Assembly: GCA_002395135.1 (NCBI GenBank)
Contig: DGWC01000030.1
Location: 1 to 38,416, forward strand
Direction of reading: 5' to 3'
DNA from: Prevotella sp. UBA4268
GTDB taxonomy: Bacteria > Bacteroidota > Bacteroidia > Bacteroidales > Bacteroidaceae
DNA length: 38,416 nucleotides
The notes under the pieces were generated by a model. It was not told the DNA's origin and did no database searches. It saw only the letters and a program-made list of their open reading frames with translations. Shown one piece after another: positions 34,534-38,416 of this stretch (within the stretch, counting starts at the first letter, position 1; each line of letters begins with the position of its first letter). The translations under genes were made by a program, and so were the position numbers.

Positions 34534-36669
34534 TCAGATCCTGTCTTTCTTTTCCAGGTTGAACCGGATGCCGAGATAGAACATGGCACCCTGCACAGGA
34601 CCGTAGATGAGCGTGGGATCGAAGCGCATGCTCCATGGTGAGTCGGCATTGATAATCGGATTCTTCTGCTTGAAACCAGTGAGGTTCTCACCGCCCAGGT
34701 AGATGCTGAAGTGACGGAACCAGCGGGTTACCTGCGCACTAACCTGCTCGAAGCCCTTGAAAGTGGAAGCCCACGACGGCGTTCCGTCTTCGTTTTGATA
34801 GGGCTTGGGCATGCGTCCGCCGCCGTTGAGTTGGAGTGTGGCATCGAATTGCCATAGTCCGATGCCTGGTTTATACGATACGGTGAACAGCCCTTTGTAT
34901 TTGCTCTGCAGGGGTTTGTCGAGCAGTTGTCCGTCGTAGGTGCTCTTTACGATGTTGCGACGATAGGCTGCGGTAACGGTCATGCCCTGTATGAGCGGGT
35001 AGGTGGCATCAATCTGGAATGTGTGAGAGTAACTCTTGTCCTTTGTGTTGACAATGTACAGGAAGTCGGGGGACGTGTCATAGTCGATGATGGTCTGCTG
35101 TTTGAAGTCGGTATAGTAATACTCGGCATTCAGTTGCAGTGTCTTGCCGAACAAAGGGATGTTCATGGCTGTGCTCACACCGTAGTTCCAGGCCTCTTCG
35201 AGTTGGGGTTCGCCGGGTTGGAAGGTATAGGGGCTCACGGGACTATTGCTTATAAGTGCCGGTGAAGGATCGATGTATGCGTATTTGATATGGCGGGCGC
35301 TACCAAGCAGATAACTGTTCTCAGCCAGCGGATGCACATAGCGGTGGCCTTTGCCAGCCGAGGCGCGCAGCGAAATGATATCGTTGGGTGCCCATTTGAT
35401 ATGTGTTCGCGGTGTGAAGAACGATTTCCCGTCGATGGTCTTGTCGCCTCTGATGCCAGCCATGATAATCAGTTTGTCGTTGAGATTGAAGGTATACTGC
35501 GCATAAGCGCCGTATGTGGTCTCTTTCATGGCTGATTTGCCCTTCAGATTCATGATGGGTGCATAGGTCATGCTGGTGCTCGCGAGCGTATAATCCATGG
35601 TCTTATACCACTCATTATAGTATTCATGGTTGAGACTCAGTCCGGTTGCCAGATTGTGCATGGGTGTGAAATCGGTTTCAAAGAGCAGTTGTGCATAGAG
35701 ATTACGCTGGATAACGTCGAAGTATTTCACGCCATACTGTGAGTCCATCTGATGAAAACTTCCATTGAGAATGAGAGCCACGTTGCTGTTATGTTCCTGA
35801 TCGAAGATGAAAGCATTCTTGGCGAAGGTCTCATATCGCTGTGTCTGCAGTCCGATTATGTAGAGCCCATACTTGCTGTCTGCCATGGCATGTCCGCCGT
35901 GCATGGTTTGTCCGCCGTTGCGGTCCTCTTTCAGTGCCCTGACACCCGCCTGATAGATGTAGTTGGGTGAGAAATAGGCCCATCGCAACTGGCTGTTGTA
36001 CTGTCGCACGTTGGGTTCGTCCATGAATCCGTCGTGGTTTTCGTCATGGTCTTTGTATTTGTCCTCATAGTGGAGCATCATGCCCACACTCCATTTGTCG
36101 GTGAGATGGATGCTGCCGTCGGCATTTGCCTCGAACTTAGCCATGCTGTTGCCGTAGACGTTGGCGTTCACCTGGTCGGTGAGTTGCGGTTTCTTGTATT
36201 CCACGTTAATCTGTCCGGTAATGCTTTCATATCCGTTTTTCACCGAAGAGGCACCTTTCGACACCTGAATGCTCTGCATCCACGGTCCGGGAATATAGCC
36301 GAGAGAGTAGGGGGCCGCCACTCCGCGGAAGTTGGGGATATTTTCAGTGAGCATCTGCACGTAGGTTCCCGACAGTCCGAGCAACTTGATTTGCTTGGCA
36401 CCTGTAGCGGCATCGCTGTAACTAACGTCTACCGACGGGTTGGTAGTGAAACTTTCGCCCAGGTTGCAGCATGCTGCCTTGGTGAGTTCAGCGCTGGTAA
36501 TGGTGGCTGCATTGACAGCGCCTCGGCTTCTGATCATACCTGGTCGGCGTGTCACCACCTGTACTTCCTGCAGTGTCTGGTCTTTCAGTTGTTTCACACT
36601 GTCTTGTTGTGCATTCATCTGCATAGGCATCGTCGTGGCAATGGCTATGCAGGCCAATAATTGTTTCAT
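34534..36669 (-). CDS. TonB-dependent receptor, metal-uptake type
   Basis: 711 aa. Signal peptide (MKQLLACIAIATTMPMQMNA), then a plug domain (TLQEVQVVTRRPGMIRSRGAV, then KAACCNLGESFTTNPSVDVSY and IKLLGLSGTYVQMLTENIPN) and a 22-strand-type barrel with periodic aromatic strands to the C-terminal YLGIRFNLEKK. The double cysteine in the plug (AACCNLGESF) is typical, from memory, of receptors placed next to HMA proteins. It imports an unknown metal chelate, most likely copper, through the outer membrane using TonB. No starch-type SusD partner is present. Confidence 0.92.
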   Translation of the reverse strand: MKQLLACIAIATTMPMQMNAQQDSVKQLKDQTLQEVQVVTRRPGMIRSRGAVNAATITSAELTKAACCNLGESFTTNPSVDVSYSDAATGAKQIKLLGLSGTYVQMLTENIPNFRGVAAPYSLGYIPGPWMQSIQVSKGASSVKNGYESITGQINVEYKKPQLTDQVNANVYGNSMAKFEANADGSIHLTDKWSVGMMLHYEDKYKDHDENHDGFMDEPNVRQYNSQLRWAYFSPNYIYQAGVRALKEDRNGGQTMHGGHAMADSKYGLYIIGLQTQRYETFAKNAFIFDQEHNSNVALILNGSFHQMDSQYGVKYFDVIQRNLYAQLLFETDFTPMHNLATGLSLNHEYYNEWYKTMDYTLASTSMTYAPIMNLKGKSAMKETTYGAYAQYTFNLNDKLIIMAGIRGDKTIDGKSFFTPRTHIKWAPNDIISLRASAGKGHRYVHPLAENSYLLGSARHIKYAYIDPSPALISNSPVSPYTFQPGEPQLEEAWNYGVSTAMNIPLFGKTLQLNAEYYYTDFKQQTIIDYDTSPDFLYIVNTKDKSYSHTFQIDATYPLIQGMTVTAAYRRNIVKSTYDGQLLDKPLQSKYKGLFTVSYKPGIGLWQFDATLQLNGGGRMPKPYQNEDGTPSWASTFKGFEQVSAQVTRWFRHFSIYLGGENLTGFKQKNPIINADSPWSMRFDPTLIYGPVQGAMFYLGIRFNLEKKDRI

Positions 36670-36884
36670 GATACTATTATTCCTTTTTATCGTTTATTGT
36701 TTTGTTCTTCTTTTTGTTTTGCCGGATACCCAGATGCTGTTCACGGATGCGATTCGTGATGAAGGGTGCGCCATGCAGCAGTTGTTTAGGTATCGCGGAT
36801 GATTGCATACCCTCGGCAAGGCGGGAGTGATGCAATACAATTGTTGGGATAATCCGGGCGATTATCCGTTTGAGAAGAACAAAA

Positions 36885-37313
36885 TCAAATGATAAGCACG
36901 CGCGTCAGCGCAAGATACCTTCGTGGAGGTATAGGAATCTTGTCGGGACAGAAGTCTTCCCGCTGCTGGTAAATATGAATGGATGATAGTTGTTCGGTAG
37001 GGAAGCCAACGGTGAAGAGCACGGGCTGGTCTACGCTGAAGTTATGTGCAAAGACATAAGGCTGCACCGAATCAGAAAGTTTTTCCACGGAATGCTTCAT
37101 GCAGTCCTTTTTCGTCAAGGACGAAGAGGCCATTTTGGCGCACGCAGGCTCCATCTTCTGGCGTATGTCTTCATAATTGCTCTTGTCGAAAGGATTCAGA
37201 ATGTGGGTGATTCCCGTGCACTGGCACTGTACAAAAGATGCGCCCACTGTGAGGTATACCACCAGCAGCGAGAGCAAAACAGACATTGCCATTGTGCAGA
37301 GTTTCTTCGTCAT
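36885..37313 (-). CDS. Exported Cys-containing hypothetical protein (possibly HYC_CC_PP-like)
   Basis: 142 aa. A signal peptide (KLCTMAMSVLLSLLVVYLTVGAS) precedes QCQCTG, KMEPACAKM and KKDCMKHSVEKLS, and the protein ends IPIPPRRYLALTRVLII. The PP-R-YL ending recalls small Bacteroidetes proteins of the HYC_CC_PP type. It lies 215 bp upstream of the TonB receptor on the same strand, so it may share the metal function. The intervening stretch (36670-36884) holds a hairpin GGATAATC/GATTATCC (36847-36867) and no gene. Confidence 0.68.
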   Translation of the reverse strand: MTKKLCTMAMSVLLSLLVVYLTVGASFVQCQCTGITHILNPFDKSNYEDIRQKMEPACAKMASSSLTKKDCMKHSVEKLSDSVQPYVFAHNFSVDQPVLFTVGFPTEQLSSIHIYQQREDFCPDKIPIPPRRYLALTRVLII

Positions 37314-37338
37314 TCTGTAAGTTTTCTGATTTCGGCCG

Positions 37339-37346
37339 CAAATTTA
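37339..37346 (-). promoter_or_regulatory. -7 box (TAAATTTG) for the exported Cys protein
   Basis: The reverse strand reads TAAATTTGC about 26 bp before ATG 37313. Confidence 0.55.
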
Positions 37347-37410
37347 GCGATATTTCTGATACGAAGGATAATTAGTCGTTTTAATTTAAGTTTTTTTATC
37401 AATCAAAAAA

Positions 37411-37510
37411 GGCGAACCAATCCTGCTGATATCACCACGATGCCATCACACTGACAGATGCAGATGAGACATATATAAAATAGGTGGTGCGTCAGCGGGG
37501 TTGGTTCGCC
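37411..37510 (-). terminator. Large-loop terminator of mscL with 26-bp arms
   Basis: GGCGAACCAATCCTGCTGA pairs with TCAGCGGGGTTGGTTCGCC with two mismatches, extended by CACCA/TGGTG. The loop is about 47 nt. On the minus strand the stem is followed by TTTTTTGATTG, so it acts for mscL. Confidence 0.8.
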
Positions 37511-37532
37511 AGACTGGAAAAAGCGCGCTTGC

Positions 37533-37928
37533 TTATTTGTTCTTCAGCAAATCGCGGATCTCAGCCAGCAATTCTTCCTGTGTAGGACCTGCCGGTGCCT
37601 CTGGTGCGGGCTCTTCTTCCTTCTTGCGGTTCAGTTTGTTGATACCCTTCAGCATGAGGAAAATACAGAATGCAACGATGAGGAAGTCAACGATGTTCTG
37701 AATGAAAGTACCATACTTCAGCACGGCTGCTGTCTCACCTTCGCCGATTTTGCAAACCAGATTGGTGAAATCCACGTTGCCGGTCACCATACCAATGGCT
37801 GGCATCAGCACGTCGTCAACCAATGATGAAACGATTTTTCCGAAAGCACCACCGATGATAACACCGATTGCCATGTCCATTACGTTGCCTTTCATGGCAA
37901 ACTCTTTGAATTCTTTAAAAAATCCCAT
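37533..37928 (-). CDS. mscL: Large-conductance mechanosensitive channel MscL
   Basis: 131 aa. The pore helix TM1 carries [33 protein letters not shown], as in all MscL proteins. TM2 is about 85-102, and a charged cytoplasmic helix follows ([18 protein letters not shown]). It opens on strong membrane tension to release solutes during osmotic down-shock. It is a single gene with a strong terminator. Confidence 0.97.
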   Translation of the reverse strand: MGFFKEFKEFAMKGNVMDMAIGVIIGGAFGKIVSSLVDDVLMPAIGMVTGNVDFTNLVCKIGEGETAAVLKYGTFIQNIVDFLIVAFCIFLMLKGINKLNRKKEEEPAPEAPAGPTQEELLAEIRDLLKNK

Positions 37929-38208
37929 AGTTGTAATTGTTTTAATTATGAATTGTATGTTTGTAAATGATTTCGCTGTATGATGCTCGCATGGCCCTCA
38001 CATATCTTATCTCTGTAAGCGACACAACTTGCATGCTGTTTTCCCCTCCTCATTATTCGTGCCATGTGAATCGCTAACTGCCGCATTTTGCAAACTGCAT
38101 TTTGCAATCTTTCGTCAAATGATTCCAATTAGCACTTTTTTCTATCCCGAATCTTCAATTTTCAATTAATTAATACTCAAATCTGATGCAAATATAGAAA
38201 AAAAATAG

Positions 38209-38216
38209 TAACTTTG
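38209..38216 (+). promoter_or_regulatory. -7 box (TAACTTTG) for gap
   Basis: TAACTTTGC is followed by a leader of about 125 nt before the gap start codon. The gap between mscL and gap (37929-38348) otherwise holds a direct repeat GCATTTTGCAA (38083 and 38097) and no gene I can support. Confidence 0.7.
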
Positions 38217-38348
38217 CACTCGATTTAAGAAAAAAATGCAGCGGAAGCATGAAATTTCTTACATTTTGTCCGATTTTGGGCATTTAAGGTAAAATAAATT
38301 GAGATAGTTGAGGATAATTTTAACCCTTTAATAAATATAAAGAAGAAA

Positions 38349-38416
38349 ATGACAAAAGTTGCTATTAACGGCTTTGGCCGTATCGGTCGCCTCGCTTTCC
38401 GTCAGATGTTCGAGGC
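38349..38416 (+). CDS. gap: Glyceraldehyde-3-phosphate dehydrogenase, 5' end only
   Basis: ATG 38349 opens MTKVAINGFGRIGRLAFRQM, the NAD-binding N-terminus of GAPDH (GFGRIGR motif). The gene is cut by the window edge after 22 codons. The enzyme oxidises glyceraldehyde-3-phosphate in glycolysis. Confidence 0.95.
   Translation, partial: MTKVAINGFGRIGRLAFRQMFE

Noticed and set aside
36700..36890. Coding-like remnants between the TonB receptor and the exported Cys protein
   Set aside because: Short + strand frames (for example one ending MQYNCWDNPGDYPFEKNKIK) look somewhat coding, but have no continuous frame, no promoter and no family I recognise.
37946..38128. Minus-strand 60-aa frame between mscL and gap
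   Set aside because: Odd composition, no start context, no similarity recognised; treated as chance.

Overview
The window is a piece of a Bacteroidales chromosome, most likely Prevotella/Segatella or a close relative. The evidence is the near-universal TAnnTTTG (-7) promoter box with few Shine-Dalgarno sites, BspA-type leucine-rich repeats, a TonB-dependent receptor, many Bacteroidetes-only DUF families (DUF4230, DUF4738, DUF4199, and probably DUF6048/6452/6804) and an AmgK-RapZ fusion. All family names were assigned by eye from the sequence; no search was run.

Layout. 1-4.6 kb: the truncated 5' part of an AGCS amino-acid symporter gene, a tandem DUF4230 pair, a DUF4738-like lipoprotein, a small hypothetical and exonuclease III. 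4.76-5.17 kb: a non-coding 410-bp repeat element (copy A). 5.3-8.7 kb: four uncharacterised genes on the + strand with partly duplicated promoters, closed by a 20-bp perfect bidirectional terminator. 8.8-11.5 kb: ribH and a TPR membrane protein, divergent from recF-dciA. 11.6-13.8 kb: a BspA-like LRR surface protein followed by an unlisted 54-aa peptide gene. 14-19 kb: an operon of M3 peptidase, dCMP deaminase, S41 protease and 5-formyl-THF cyclo-ligase. 19-23.7 kb: a Crp/Fnr regulator, then an envelope operon (DUF4199, GT2, DUF6452-like, DUF6048-like, ApbE). 23.9-24.5 kb: a palindromic repeat array (copy C), then SRP RNA immediately abutting tRNA-Thr. 24.7-26.7 kb: groES-groEL. 26.8-26.9 kb: a candidate small RNA. 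27-30.7 kb: a probable cell-wall amino-sugar recycling locus (small membrane protein, AmgK-RapZ fusion, Gfo/Idh oxidoreductase, MurU-like nucleotidyltransferase). 30.7-32.3 kb: guaA. 32.5-32.9 kb: a type I restriction-modification operon collapsed to an hsdM 5' end joined to an hsdR 3' end. 32.88-33.29 kb: inverted copy B of the 410-bp element. 33.4-37.4 kb: a lipoprotein, then a probable metal (copper-like) locus with a TonB receptor, an HMA protein with a metallothionein-like Cys tail and an exported Cys protein. 37.5-38.4 kb: mscL and the start of gap.

The most notable observation is a family of intergenic elements built on a 22-bp-period array of short palindromic units (AAAACCATAGTTTTTG-like). 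Two 410-bp copies, A and B, lie in opposite orientation 28 kb apart and align unit by unit, sharing a conserved downstream hairpin with one compensatory change. A third, differently flanked array (C) is bounded by a 22-nt perfect inverted repeat. I do not recognise this element as a described family.
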